From contig NZ_JANZKY010000017.1 in NCBI RefSeq assembly GCF_025770765.1, forward strand, positions 46,001 through 110,000: a DNA stretch of 64,000 nucleotides, given 5' to 3'. The notes beneath the pieces are model-generated. The model ran no database searches. It was not told the DNA's origin and saw only the letters and a list, made by a program, of their open reading frames with translations. This DNA is from Propionivibrio soli. Lineage in GTDB: Bacteria; Pseudomonadota; Gammaproteobacteria; Burkholderiales; Rhodocyclaceae. Positions 16,167-25,388 of the stretch are shown here, in pieces; position 1 is the stretch's first letter; the number at the start of each line of letters is the position of its first letter. The translations under genes and the position numbers were made by a program.

Positions 16167-17855
16167 TTAGCCTCCGATCATGTCTTTGTTCGATGCGCCG
16201 GGCGCGACCATCGGCAACACTTGCTCGCGCATGTCGATGCTGGCATGGATCAGCGTCGGACCTCGGTGGCTCATGGCGTCGCGCAACGCGGCGCGGGCAT
16301 CGGGCGCTGCATCGAGATCGACCGTCTCCCAGCCGAAACCCTTCGCCACCGTCAGGAAATCCGGAACGCCCTTATATTTCGAGGCGTAGATGCGTTCGCC
16401 ATAAAAAAGCGTCTGCTGCTGGAACACCAGGCCGAGCGACGCGTTGTTCATCAGCACCACCTTGACGTTTGCGCCTTCCTCCGCCGCCGTCGCGAACTCC
16501 TGGATGTTCATCAGAATGCTGCCGTCGCCGGAGAAGCAGACCACCGTGCGCTCCGGTTCGGCCAAGGCGGCGCCGATCGCGGCCGGTAGGCCAAAGCCCA
16601 TCGTACCGAGCCCGCCAGACGTGAGCCATTGGCGCTCCCTGCGCAATGGATACGCCTGGGCCACCCACATCTGGTGTTGCCCGACGTCCGTACAGATTGT
16701 CGCTTCGTCGTCGACACTCTCGGCCACGGCACGGATCAATCCATAAGGAGTGCGCGGGTCATCGACCCCCGGCATGCGTAATGGATGATCGGCTTTCACT
16801 TCCGCCACGCGGGTAAGCCAATCCTTGCGCAGGCAGGCGAACGTCTTCGGCGCCAGTTGCTTGAGTACGGTCTTGACGTCGCCCTGCACGCCAACGTGCG
16901 CCGCCTTGATCTTGCCGAGTTCGGACGGATCGATGTCGATGTGTACGATCTTCGCCTGCGGACAGAAGGCCGCCACTTTCCCCGTGGCACGGTCATCGAA
17001 GCGCGCACCGATCGCGATCAAGAGATCGCATTCGTCGAGCAGGAGGTTGGTGCACCGCGCACCATGCATGCCTAGCATGCCAAGCGAAAGCGGATGGTCA
17101 ACCGGCATCGTGCCGAGCGCCATGAGGGTCATCACGGTCGGCAGGCTGAGTTTCTCGGCGAAGGCTACCGCCTCAGCCGAGGCGCCCGAATGCACGACGC
17201 CGCCGCCCAGATAGAGAAGCGGTCGATCAGCAGCGTTGATCATCTCGGCCGCACGCGCGATCAGATCGGCATCCGGCGCCGCAGTCGGTTCGGCTTTGCC
17301 CGGCTCCGGCCACTCCGTGACGGAGACCACTTCATTCTGCACATCCTTCGGGATATCGATCAGCACCGGTCCCGGCCGGCCGGAGGCGGCCAGGCGGAAA
17401 GCGCGCGGAATGACTTCGAGCAGTTCCTCGGCCGAGCCAACGAGGAAGTTGTGCTTGGTGATGGGGATCGACAGGCTGTAGGTGTCGACTTCCTGGAATG
17501 CGTCGGTCCCGATCATCGGTCGGGGAACCTGCCCGGTGATCGCGATCAAGGGGATGGAGTCGAGTTTGGCATCCGCAATCGCGGTCAGCAGATTCGTTGC
17601 CCCCGGGCCCGAAGAGGCCATGCAAACACCGACCTCGCCGCTGGCGCGTGCGATACCCTGTGCAATGAAGCCGGCGCCCTGTTCGTGCCGTGCCAGTACG
17701 TGCTCGATCTTCGACGACTTCGACATCGCGTCGTACAAGGGCAGAATCGCACCACCCGGAATGCCGGAAACACGGCGCACACCTTGTCGTTCCAGCAAGC
17801 GCACGACAATCTGCGCACCGGTGAGGTTTTCGGTTGGGGTACTCGGCATGGACAT
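16167..17855 (-). CDS. ilvB: acetolactate synthase large subunit, AHAS I (IlvB) type
   Basis: ThDP-dependent catalytic subunit making acetolactate/acetohydroxybutyrate for valine, leucine and isoleucine. The 562-residue protein has the catalytic glutamate in LARHEQGAGFIAQG, the SGPGATNL and QEVDTYSLSIPITKHN segments, and the ThDP/Mg motif from SGDGSILMNIQE to MNNASLG. From memory it resembles E. coli IlvB (AHAS I) more closely than IlvI. AAAGGAGATG lies 5 bases before ATG 17855. Upstream are an attenuator hairpin and a valine-codon-rich leader peptide. No ilvC follows. Confidence 0.95.
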   Translation of the reverse strand: MSMPSTPTENLTGAQIVVRLLERQGVRRVSGIPGGAILPLYDAMSKSSKIEHVLARHEQGAGFIAQGIARASGEVGVCMASSGPGATNLLTAIADAKLDSIPLIAITGQVPRPMIGTDAFQEVDTYSLSIPITKHNFLVGSAEELLEVIPRAFRLAASGRPGPVLIDIPKDVQNEVVSVTEWPEPGKAEPTAAPDADLIARAAEMINAADRPLLYLGGGVVHSGASAEAVAFAEKLSLPTVMTLMALGTMPVDHPLSLGMLGMHGARCTNLLLDECDLLIAIGARFDDRATGKVAAFCPQAKIVHIDIDPSELGKIKAAHVGVQGDVKTVLKQLAPKTFACLRKDWLTRVAEVKADHPLRMPGVDDPRTPYGLIRAVAESVDDEATICTDVGQHQMWVAQAYPLRRERQWLTSGGLGTMGFGLPAAIGAALAEPERTVVCFSGDGSILMNIQEFATAAEEGANVKVVLMNNASLGLVFQQQTLFYGERIYASKYKGVPDFLTVAKGFGWETVDLDAAPDARAALRDAMSHRGPTLIHASIDMREQVLPMVAPGASNKDMIGG

Positions 17856-17905
17856 CTCCTTTCTACGGCTGGGTTAGCGGCTTGGCCGGTCGGGAGTCCA
17901 GAAAG

Positions 17906-17942
17906 CGAAACCCCCGCCCGGTTTGCACCGGCGGGGGTTTCG
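17906..17942 (-). terminator. transcription attenuator of ilvBN
   Basis: Perfect 13-bp stem, CGAAACCCCCGCC / GGCGGGGGTTTCG (17930-17942 and 17906-17918), with an 11-base loop. On the minus strand it lies 25 bases after the leader-peptide stop and 51 bases before ilvB, and ends in GTTTCGCTTTC. The loop-proximal CGGTGC can pair with GCACCG inside the leader (17989-17994), a candidate antiterminator. Confidence 0.75.
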
Positions 17943-17967
17943 GAATTTCGGTCGTTTTGTTTTCGAC

Positions 17968-18117
17968 TTATCTTCGGCGAGCCCTCGACGGTGCGTTGGG
18001 TACCAGTACTACGTGTACTACGCGTACTACCGATACCGCACCGATCGTAATGATGGCCGACGCCGTCAGCGCAATAGCGATGAGGGTTTGCAGGGCGAGG
18101 GCATCAAAAGAAGGCAT
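17968..18117 (-). CDS. ivbL: IvbL-like ilvB operon leader peptide
   Basis: A 49-residue frame with 18 branched-chain residues (8 Val, 5 Ile, 5 Leu). The central run SVVRVVHVVLVPNAP closely resembles the E. coli IvbL core VVVVRVVVVVGNAP. All eight valines use GTA, although the neighbouring genes favour GTC/GTG, which would make ribosome movement sensitive to one charged valine tRNA. It ends just before a strong hairpin in front of ilvB. ATG at 18117 is the chosen start; there is no clear Shine-Dalgarno sequence, and the open frame extends further upstream. It is inferred to be a regulatory, not structural, peptide. Confidence 0.75.
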   Translation of the reverse strand: MPSFDALALQTLIAIALTASAIITIGAVSVVRVVHVVLVPNAPSRARRR

Positions 18118-18268
18118 GGTCGGCGGGCCGAAAAGAAAACGTGAGATCCGATTAGAAACGAGGTTGGCGAAAAAAACAACCCCTTTAACGACGCGGGATG
18201 CCGCGTTCAAGAAAATGCCTGCCACCACGGACGCGCAAGGCCTTCTCCCGTCGGTCAACTGCATTCTG

Positions 18269-18853
18269 CTACAAGAGACCCGCTGCACCCAGGAGAGCGC
18301 CTAGCGCCAAAAGCCAGAGGAGGTGCACCTTCGTGCGCCAGACCACAAGCGCGGAAACCGCGGTCACCGCCCAAAGCGGCCAGTCGCGTGCCGGGTCGCC
18401 ATTGGCGCTGGCGAGTATCCAGCCGGTAGCGATGAGCAAGGATACGACGATCGGGCTCATCCCCTGCTTGAACGCACGGACAGCCCGCCGCTCGCGATTG
18501 TGGTGACCCCAGCGGGCGGCAAGGACGGCGAGCACGCTGCTGGGCAGAAGAACGCTGACGAGGCAGAGGATTGCGGCGACGAGTGCGAGCCAGGTGCTCC
18601 CGGCGTTGAGGCCGATATTCCATCCCATCAAAGCGACGAAGAGGATATTCGGCCCCGGCGAGGCCTGGGCAAGGGCTACCGAAGCACTGAATTGGGCGTC
18701 GCTCAGCCAGTGCTGGCTCACCACGAGCAGCCGGTGCATTTCGGGCAACACGGTGATCGCGCCACCGACTGAGATCAATGAAAAGACGAGATAGTGGGCA
18801 AGCAACTGGACCCAATCGGCCCATCCGATCACTGGTACGATCATCTCGTTCAC
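18269..18853 (-). CDS. chromate transporter family protein, second half (CHR domain)
   Basis: A 194-residue protein with about five hydrophobic segments and the CHR signatures FSLISVGGAITVLPEMHR and ALAQASPGPNILFVALMGW. It is the second of a pair of single-domain ChrA-type proteins. Its GTG start overlaps the stop of the first as GTGA, so they are translationally coupled and probably form a heterodimer; ATG at 18844 is the alternative start. The family covers chromate and possibly sulfate exchange; the substrate is not known here. Confidence 0.85.
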   Translation of the reverse strand: MNEMIVPVIGWADWVQLLAHYLVFSLISVGGAITVLPEMHRLLVVSQHWLSDAQFSASVALAQASPGPNILFVALMGWNIGLNAGSTWLALVAAILCLVSVLLPSSVLAVLAARWGHHNRERRAVRAFKQGMSPIVVSLLIATGWILASANGDPARDWPLWAVTAVSALVVWRTKVHLLWLLALGALLGAAGLL

Positions 18854-19413
18854 GCGCTCAATCGCCTGTAAGCGATGGTACACGCCACCGCCCCGAGGCC
18901 GAACAAAACATAGGGCTGCGGCCAGCGCAGGAGCGCCACGGCGACGAAGCATGCGCCCCCGAGCGCTGCGCACATCGCCATGCCAAGAGGATTGGAACGC
19001 AAGGCGCCGAGCAAGCGCAGCCCCGCGGCAATGATCAGGCCGGCCGCGACCGCGCCCATGCCGCGCAAAGCACCGACCACGGCGGGCTGCGCCCCCCACC
19101 GGGCATATGCGAGCGCAAGAATCAGCAGGAGAATGAGCGGAGCCGTAATCAGGCCGGCCAGCGCGGCGAGCGCACCGCGCAGGCCGAAGTAACGCGTGCC
19201 GATCATCAAGGCCAGGTTGACGACGTTCGGTCCCGGCGAAATCTGGGCGACGGCCCAGTCCTCGATGAATTCTTCATGCGTCATCCAATGCCGTCGCTCG
19301 ACGAGCTCATTCTGGATGACGGCCATGACGCCGCCGAAACCCTGCAATGCCGTAAGCGTGAAGCAGATAAACAGATCGCCAGGCGAACGAGGCGGAGACA
19401 CACTGACGGTCAT
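18850..19413 (-). CDS. chromate transporter family protein, first half (CHR domain)
   Basis: A 187-residue single-domain CHR protein with TLTALQGFGGVMAVIQNELV and AVAQISPGPNVVNLALMIGT signatures, about 5-6 hydrophobic segments. ATG at 19413 (MTVSVSPPRSPGDLF) is chosen over the TTG at 19470; neither has a strong Shine-Dalgarno sequence. It lies downstream of pepN and overlaps the second half by GTGA. Confidence 0.84.
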   Translation of the reverse strand: MTVSVSPPRSPGDLFICFTLTALQGFGGVMAVIQNELVERRHWMTHEEFIEDWAVAQISPGPNVVNLALMIGTRYFGLRGALAALAGLITAPLILLLILALAYARWGAQPAVVGALRGMGAVAAGLIIAAGLRLLGALRSNPLGMAMCAALGGACFVAVALLRWPQPYVLFGLGAVACTIAYRRLSA

Positions 19414-19575
19414 GGGCGGCAGCACGAGAAGAAAACGCGTATTGTCGCGTGCCGCCAAGATCCCCGGCAAGTACGAACCGCATGATCAAGCGGTGCGGCC
19501 AGCAACGTCACGCGCTTGTTAGCGCAGACGCTTGCTCCCTGCCCCGGGCACGATGCTACCCGCCACCAAACCCGC

Positions 19576-22212
19576 TCAGCGCAGCGCCTTGTCGACCACC
19601 TCGAAGACGTCCCTGGACAATCCCTCCAGGCGATGCAGTGATTCGAGCGCGGCCTTGGCATGCCCCTGGCGTACCGCATCGAAACGGCGCCACCGGTCGA
19701 ACGCCCGCGCCAAGCGCGCCGCGACTTGGGGGTTCATCGCGTCGAGCCGTGCGATCTGGCTTGCCAGGAAGCGATAACCGCCTCCATCAGCCGAGTGGAA
19801 ATGCCGATGGTTGGCGCCAAACGTGCGCAATAGCGAATAGACCTTGTTCGGCGTCCGCAGATCGAACGCCGGGTGGGACGTCAGGCGCTCGACGCGTTCG
19901 AGTCGGCCCGGCAGACGGCTCGACGCCTGTACCGCGAACCACTTGTCGACGACCAGATCCTCGGCCTGCCAACGCTCGTAGAAAGCATCGAGGGCCGCAT
20001 CGCCCTCCGGACCCGGAGCGTTGGCGAGGACGGCCAAGGCAGCAAATTGATCGGTCATGTTGTCCGCCGAATCAAACTGCCGGCGCGCGACGGACCGATA
20101 GTCCTGACGATCGAGTTCGTTCAGGTAAGCGAGACACAAGTTACGCAACGCGCGCCGACCGACTTCCTCCGTCTCGGTCGAATAAGGCCCGGCGGGCGCA
20201 AGCGCCTCGTAGCGGCGAGCGAATTCAGCTTCGAGCCCATGAGCCAGGAATCGGGCGAGACCCGTGCGCGCTTCGTACAAACGTTCGGGGTCGACGACCT
20301 CCATCTGTTCGGCGAGCGTCGGTTCGCTCGGCAAGGTCAGCGCTTCGGCGATAAAGGCCGGTTCGCCCGAGCCCACCAGCACCTTGCGCGCCGCATCGAG
20401 AACGCTCATCGGCCATTCAGGCGCCTGGCCGCGGGCCAGATTGGCGACCGCGGCGCGCACCAATTGTCCGTAAAGCCGCTGCCCTGCTTCCCAGCGGTTG
20501 AACGGGTCGCTGTCATGGGCCATCAGGTGGGCGAGTTCGGCGATCGTGTAGTCGCACTCAAGGACAACCGGCGCCGAGAAGTTGCGCAGCAACGACGGCA
20601 CGGGCGGCGCGTCGATATTCTCGAAAACAAACGTTTGCTCCGGCTCAAGCAGTTGCAGAACGCGCGTCTTCGGTTCCGGGTCCGCCTCATTGCCGAACAA
20701 CATGTCCTTGCCGTCGGGGCCAAGCAAGCCGACGGCAACGGGAATCAGGTAACTCTCTTTTTCTGACTGCCCCGGCGAGGGGGCGCAACTTTGCGTGAGC
20801 GTCAAGGCGTAACACCGTTTCCGGCTGTCGTACTCGCCGCGCGCCGTGACCTTCGGGGTACCGGCCTGCGAGTACCACGTCATGAACGGCTCGAAATCGA
20901 AGCCGGCCGCATCCGCCATGGCTGCGACGAAATCGTCGCAGGTAACCGCCTGCCCATCATGACGGGCGAAATACAGGTCCATGCCGCGGCGGAAAGCCTC
21001 TCTGCCGATCAAGGTCTGGATCATGCGCACGACCTCGGCGCCCTTTTCGTACACCGTCGCCGTGTAGAAATTGTTGATCTCGAGGTAAGTTGAGGGTCGC
21101 ACGGGGTGCGCCATCGGGCCCGCATCCTCTGGAAACTGAGCGGCACGCAAGCCACGGACTTCGCGGATGCGCGCCGTCTCGCGGCTGTGCGTATCGGCGC
21201 CGAACTCCTGGTCGCGAAAAACCGTGAGTCCTTCCTTGAGCGACAGTTGAAACCAGTCCCGACAGGTGACGCGGTTGCCGGTCCAATTGTGAAAGTATTC
21301 GTGCGCGACGACCCGGTCGATATTCTCGAAATCGACGTCGGTCGCCACGTCGGCGCGTGCCAGCACGTACTTCGTGTTGAAGATGTTGAGCCCTTTGTTT
21401 TCCATGGCTCCCATGTTGAAGTCGCCGACGGCCACGATCATGTAGTGGTCGAGGTCGCATTCGAGACCGAACCGCTGTTCGTCCCAGCGCATCGACTTCT
21501 TCAGCGCCGCCATTGCGTGTGCACATTGGTCGAGCTTGCCCGGTTCGACGTAAATGGCGAGCTGTACCTCGCGGCCGGACGCGGTGCGGTACCGGTCGCG
21601 CAAGACGTCGAGCTTGCCGGCCACCATGGCGAAGAGATAACACGGCTTGCGGAACGGGTCCTCCCATCTCGCATAATGGCGTCCGTCCGGCTCATCGCCC
21701 GCGCCCACCGGGTTGCCGTTCGCAAGCAGAACCGGGAAAGCGGCCTTGTCGGCGTGGATTGTCACCGCGTATCGCGCCATGACGTCCGGACGGTCGATGA
21801 ACCAGGTAATGCGCCGGAATCCTTGCGGCTCGCACTGGGTGAAATACCCATCGCGGCTCCGGTACAACCCGGAAAGCTGAGTATTCTGATCGGGCCGGAT
21901 ACGTACTTGCGTTTCGAGGGTGAAACGCTCGGGCACGACGTTGATCGACAAACTCCCAGCCTCGACATGGTAGTCGCCATCCTGGAGCAGGCGACCGTCG
22001 ACGCGAACAGATTGAGTGTCGAGATCCTCGCCGTCCAATTCAAGCGCTGCCGATCCCTGCACCAGTGGATTGCGCAAAACGCGCAGCGTCGAGGTAACAA
22101 GCGCATACTCGGCACGGATATCGACATCGAGCCTGACGTCGTCGATCAGGAAGGGCGGCGGCGTGTAGTCTTCGAGGCGAACGGGTGTTGGATCGGACGT
22201 AGTGTCTTGCAT
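19576..22212 (-). CDS. pepN: aminopeptidase N
   Basis: Cytoplasmic M1-family zinc aminopeptidase of 878 residues, the PepN length. The substrate motif GAMEN lies at about residue 267. The zinc motif HEYFHNW is at about 305, with the third ligand in LKEGLTVFRDQEF. The C-terminal helical DUF3458 region is complete, ending near KALR. ATG at 22212 starts MQDTTSDPTPVRLEDYTPP. It is divergent from tpx with 209 bases between them. Confidence 0.96.
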   Translation of the reverse strand: MQDTTSDPTPVRLEDYTPPPFLIDDVRLDVDIRAEYALVTSTLRVLRNPLVQGSAALELDGEDLDTQSVRVDGRLLQDGDYHVEAGSLSINVVPERFTLETQVRIRPDQNTQLSGLYRSRDGYFTQCEPQGFRRITWFIDRPDVMARYAVTIHADKAAFPVLLANGNPVGAGDEPDGRHYARWEDPFRKPCYLFAMVAGKLDVLRDRYRTASGREVQLAIYVEPGKLDQCAHAMAALKKSMRWDEQRFGLECDLDHYMIVAVGDFNMGAMENKGLNIFNTKYVLARADVATDVDFENIDRVVAHEYFHNWTGNRVTCRDWFQLSLKEGLTVFRDQEFGADTHSRETARIREVRGLRAAQFPEDAGPMAHPVRPSTYLEINNFYTATVYEKGAEVVRMIQTLIGREAFRRGMDLYFARHDGQAVTCDDFVAAMADAAGFDFEPFMTWYSQAGTPKVTARGEYDSRKRCYALTLTQSCAPSPGQSEKESYLIPVAVGLLGPDGKDMLFGNEADPEPKTRVLQLLEPEQTFVFENIDAPPVPSLLRNFSAPVVLECDYTIAELAHLMAHDSDPFNRWEAGQRLYGQLVRAAVANLARGQAPEWPMSVLDAARKVLVGSGEPAFIAEALTLPSEPTLAEQMEVVDPERLYEARTGLARFLAHGLEAEFARRYEALAPAGPYSTETEEVGRRALRNLCLAYLNELDRQDYRSVARRQFDSADNMTDQFAALAVLANAPGPEGDAALDAFYERWQAEDLVVDKWFAVQASSRLPGRLERVERLTSHPAFDLRTPNKVYSLLRTFGANHRHFHSADGGGYRFLASQIARLDAMNPQVAARLARAFDRWRRFDAVRQGHAKAALESLHRLEGLSRDVFEVVDKALR

Positions 22213-22421
22213 ATCAAAGGGTTCCGGGTAACTGGAGGATATGTGCGGGGCATCATGATAGCCGATGCCCGTCTGGTGACGACCGAACTTTTGCCGCTTG
22301 GTACTGACAAAGAAAGGCCGTTACCGTAGGGCGTTCCGGCGCCGGCGCCAACGACCTCGGATCAAGCAAAGCAACAATTAACCAGCAAGACCGAATAACT
22401 CCAAACCCTAAAGGAATCGAT

Positions 22422-22925
22422 ATGGCTAGCTCAGTGACTCTCGGCGGCAACCCCGTACAACTCTCTGGAACGTTCCCGCAAAAGGGGCAACAGGCGCCCG
22501 CGTTCTCGCTGGTCGGCAGCGATTTGGCCGACGTTTCGCTCGAAAAGTTCTCCGGCAAGCGCAAAGTGCTGAATATTTTCCCGAGCATCGACACGCCGAC
22601 CTGCGCCACCTCGGTGCGCAAGTTCAACAAGTCGGCGAACGAGCTGGCCAATACGGTCGTGCTATGCATCTCGGCCGACCTACCGTTCGCACAGAAACGC
22701 TTCTGCGGCGCCGAAGGGCTGGAGAACGTGGTCACGCTTTCGGCGATGCGCGGTCGCGAATTCCTGAAGAATTACGGCGTCGAGATCACCAGCGGGCCGC
22801 TCGCTGGGGTCGCCGCCCGTGCGGTCGTCGTCCTCGACGCAGAGAACAAGGTCCTGCACAGCGAACTGGTGTCGGAAATCAAGAACGAGCCGAACTATGA
22901 CGCGGCGCTCAATGCGCTGAGCTGA
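22422..22925 (+). CDS. tpx: thiol peroxidase
   Basis: Atypical 2-Cys peroxiredoxin reducing lipid and other hydroperoxides with thioredoxin. The peroxidatic C61 lies in [13 protein letters not shown] and the resolving C95 in KRFCGAEGL. The 167-residue length is standard. ATG at 22422 is preceded by AAAGGAATCGAT. Monocistronic by context. Confidence 0.96.
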   Translation: MASSVTLGGNPVQLSGTFPQKGQQAPAFSLVGSDLADVSLEKFSGKRKVLNIFPSIDTPTCATSVRKFNKSANELANTVVLCISADLPFAQKRFCGAEGLENVVTLSAMRGREFLKNYGVEITSGPLAGVAARAVVVLDAENKVLHSELVSEIKNEPNYDAALNALS

Positions 22926-23102
22926 GGTAGCTGCACACGAGAGGGCGGGCGGCCGCACGGCCGTCCCGCGCCTAGCGTCAGTCGATGAGGTACCGGTTCA
23001 GGCGTGACGTTTGTGAAAGGCGTTTTGCTAGCAGTCGTTAAGCGCGCCGTACGTAAAACTGCCTCGATGGGGCTATCGCCCGCAAAGGCCTCCGAACGAT
23101 GC

Positions 23103-23981
23103 TCAAGCCGTACGGCCTTCCAGCAAACGGAGCCGTTCCTCCACCGACAACGGCACCGGCCGCCGATTGGCCAGCAGCCAGGGCAGCCCCGGCAAGGCCG
23201 CTGCTAAGCCGCTCAAGAGCATGGCATCGTGCAACACGCCGTGCAGGATATGCCGGGTCTCCCACCATGCGTCCCGCGCCGACCGACGCAGCCAGGCGCA
23301 CCAAAGAGCATTCCTGACCAGCAGGCGACGCCTGCCGGTGACATCACGTAGCCGGCTTGGGAAGTGATGCACGACGAGTTCCGGGGCGTATCCAAGGTGC
23401 CACCCGGCGGCCATCAGATCGAGCGCCAGCAGCCGCTCCTCGCCGCCGATGAAGAAACGCGGCTCGTAACCACCAGCAGCGAGAAAAGCGTCGCGGCGCA
23501 TAATTGAGGCCCCGGCCATGATCCCCGCGACTTCGCTGCCAACGAAATGCATCGTGTTCGGGATCGGACTGTCGGCCATGACCGCGCTCGTCGGGTCGAG
23601 GTGCTCCTCCGGACCGACCAGGATGCGAGCGGTAAGTACCGCCAATCCCGGCTGCGCTTCGAGAATCGCGACTCCGCGGGCGAGTGCTCCCGGCGCCCAC
23701 CAGGTGTCGTCGTCGCAAAATGCGATGTACCGCGCGCAAGCCGCCTGCGCGCCGTAATTGCGGGCCGCCGCACCAAGGTTACGCGGCAACGCCACGACCC
23801 GAATCCCCGGGTAATGCTCGGCGATAGCCCGCGCCGTGCCGTCCCGCGAGCCATTGTCGACAACCCAAATGGGTACGTCGTGACAGTTCTCTAGTAGCGT
23901 TCCGAGTGTGTGCAGAACCTGCTGCCGCCGGTTGTAGGTGAGGACAACGAGCGCCACATCGACTTCATCGATCGCCATCAT
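23103..23981 (-). CDS. family 2 glycosyltransferase
   Basis: A 292-residue GT-A fold transferase. The nucleotide-sugar region is VALVVLTYNRRQQVLHTL with VDNGSRDGT, and the metal site is the aspartate run in YIAFCDDDTWW; GEERLLALDL supplies the acidic acceptor region. A C-terminal arginine-rich amphipathic part suggests membrane association. ATG at 23981 follows AAGGAGAGC and overlaps the PIG-L stop (ATGA). The sugar and acceptor are unknown; the operon context points to an envelope or exopolysaccharide substrate. Confidence 0.87.
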   Translation of the reverse strand: MMAIDEVDVALVVLTYNRRQQVLHTLGTLLENCHDVPIWVVDNGSRDGTARAIAEHYPGIRVVALPRNLGAAARNYGAQAACARYIAFCDDDTWWAPGALARGVAILEAQPGLAVLTARILVGPEEHLDPTSAVMADSPIPNTMHFVGSEVAGIMAGASIMRRDAFLAAGGYEPRFFIGGEERLLALDLMAAGWHLGYAPELVVHHFPSRLRDVTGRRRLLVRNALWCAWLRRSARDAWWETRHILHGVLHDAMLLSGLAAALPGLPWLLANRRPVPLSVEERLRLLEGRTA

Positions 23982-24748
23982 GCTCTCCTTCTGGCGTCGT
24001 CCAGGCGCCAATACGTTTCGGGGCGCGCCACATCGCCCATTCCCAGGCGACCAGGAGTCGCCAGTCCCCGGAGTTGCGAGCGATAGCACGCTGCAGCGGC
24101 TTCCTTCTTCTCGCTGGCATCTGCACCGATCTCGAACTCGACCGGCGACACGGCCACCCTTCGTGCTTGCAACTCGTCAAGGCGGCGCGCAAGTAATTCC
24201 GGGATCGTGCGGTAGAGGGCATCGGCATAGAGGAACCACCCTGCGCGCAAGATCCCCTTTTCCCGACCTTGCTCGGCGAGTTCCCAATGAGCCTGCATGG
24301 CACCGTCGTGCGCAAGGCGATGGTCGGAATGGAAGAGGCCCAGCGGCAGGAAAACCGCGCTCGGCTCCACCTCACACGCCACCCGGGCGATTTCCCGGGC
24401 GATGTCGGCAGCTTCCGGTCCATCACCGGCTTCGCAATACTGGCTGTCCCGATACGCGAGCCGCACTGGCCGGGCGCCGAGGAGGGCGATCGCTTCGTTA
24501 TCCTCGGCCCGCCGACTCGCCATGGCCTCCTCGCTTGAAGCGAATCCGCAGGCACGGTCCCAGTCGGTTAGACCCAAGGCAGACGGTGGATCTCCGGCAA
24601 AAACCGTCAGTACGTGCGAACCGGGGCTGTCGGCAAGAAGCCTTCCGCAGGAGAGAACGCCGTCGTCGAAGTGCGGCGATATGACCAGGATGCCGGCCGG
24701 CGGCCTTCCTGACCGTCCATTTTCGGTAATCACGCTACGAGGCGGCAA
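23978..24748 (-). CDS. PIG-L (LmbE-like) family deacetylase
   Basis: A 256-residue zinc-dependent N-deacetylase-like protein. The metal motif is SPHFDDGVLSCG near residue 24 and the second site is FHSDHRLAHDGA. Family members remove acetyl groups from GlcNAc-containing substrates. It overlaps the M23 peptidase gene by 14 bases at its start and the GT2 gene by ATGA at its end, so the three genes are a tightly coupled operon. Confidence 0.85.
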   Translation of the reverse strand: MPPRSVITENGRSGRPPAGILVISPHFDDGVLSCGRLLADSPGSHVLTVFAGDPPSALGLTDWDRACGFASSEEAMASRRAEDNEAIALLGARPVRLAYRDSQYCEAGDGPEAADIAREIARVACEVEPSAVFLPLGLFHSDHRLAHDGAMQAHWELAEQGREKGILRAGWFLYADALYRTIPELLARRLDELQARRVAVSPVEFEIGADASEKKEAAAACYRSQLRGLATPGRLGMGDVARPETYWRLDDARRRA

Positions 24749-25277
24749 ACGGCATTCCTACCCCGCGCAGGAGAGGATACGGATTGATTGGCCCGGCGCT
24801 GGTGTAGATTCCGTAATGCAGATGCGCCGGCCCACCGGCTGCGTTACCGCTGTTTCCTACGTAACCGAGAACGTCGCCAGGCAAGACGAAACGCCCGGCA
24901 TGCACATCGCCGAAGCGCGCAAGGTGCGCATAGTAATGGCGGTGTCCTGCCGGGCCGATGACCCAGACGAAGTTGCCACCCAACGTATTGTGTCCGACCC
25001 GGGCAATGATCCCCCGTGTGGTCGAGCGCACTGGCGTACCCCGGGACGCAAAGATGTCGATGCCCTCATGCCGCCTCCCACCCGAGCGGGCCGCGTGCCA
25101 GGAATCGGCAAGCTTTCGGGGACTTACGCGGTCCACTGGGACGGGAAGCACTGTCGGAACCGGCTGCAAATAGAGCCACGTCGTACGTACCGCAGTCTGC
25201 GCGGCCGGTTCGAGCATCGTACTCAACAGCAGAACGGCAACCGCTGCGAAGATGGAAGAGACAATCGATCGGAGCAT
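24735..25277 (-). CDS. M23-family (LytM) metallopeptidase
   Basis: A 180-residue secreted or membrane-anchored peptidoglycan endopeptidase. A hydrophobic N-terminal segment (about 5-22) precedes a LytM domain with complete zinc motifs: HEGID (HxxxD), YYAHLARF and HLHYG. No LysM or coiled coil is present, so it is a minimal M23 protein. It is the first gene of the M23/PIG-L/GT2 operon. Confidence 0.9.
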   Translation of the reverse strand: MLRSIVSSIFAAVAVLLLSTMLEPAAQTAVRTTWLYLQPVPTVLPVPVDRVSPRKLADSWHAARSGGRRHEGIDIFASRGTPVRSTTRGIIARVGHNTLGGNFVWVIGPAGHRHYYAHLARFGDVHAGRFVLPGDVLGYVGNSGNAAGGPAHLHYGIYTSAGPINPYPLLRGVGMPFAAS

Positions 25278-25388
25278 GCCAACATTCGCCTGTGGTGAAG
25301 GGTGTACTCAGGGTCCAGGGCTTCAGCCACCATGGTGACGAGGGCTTTTCGGAGATGGCAGGCGACGGCAGACTGATAAAATGCCCCA

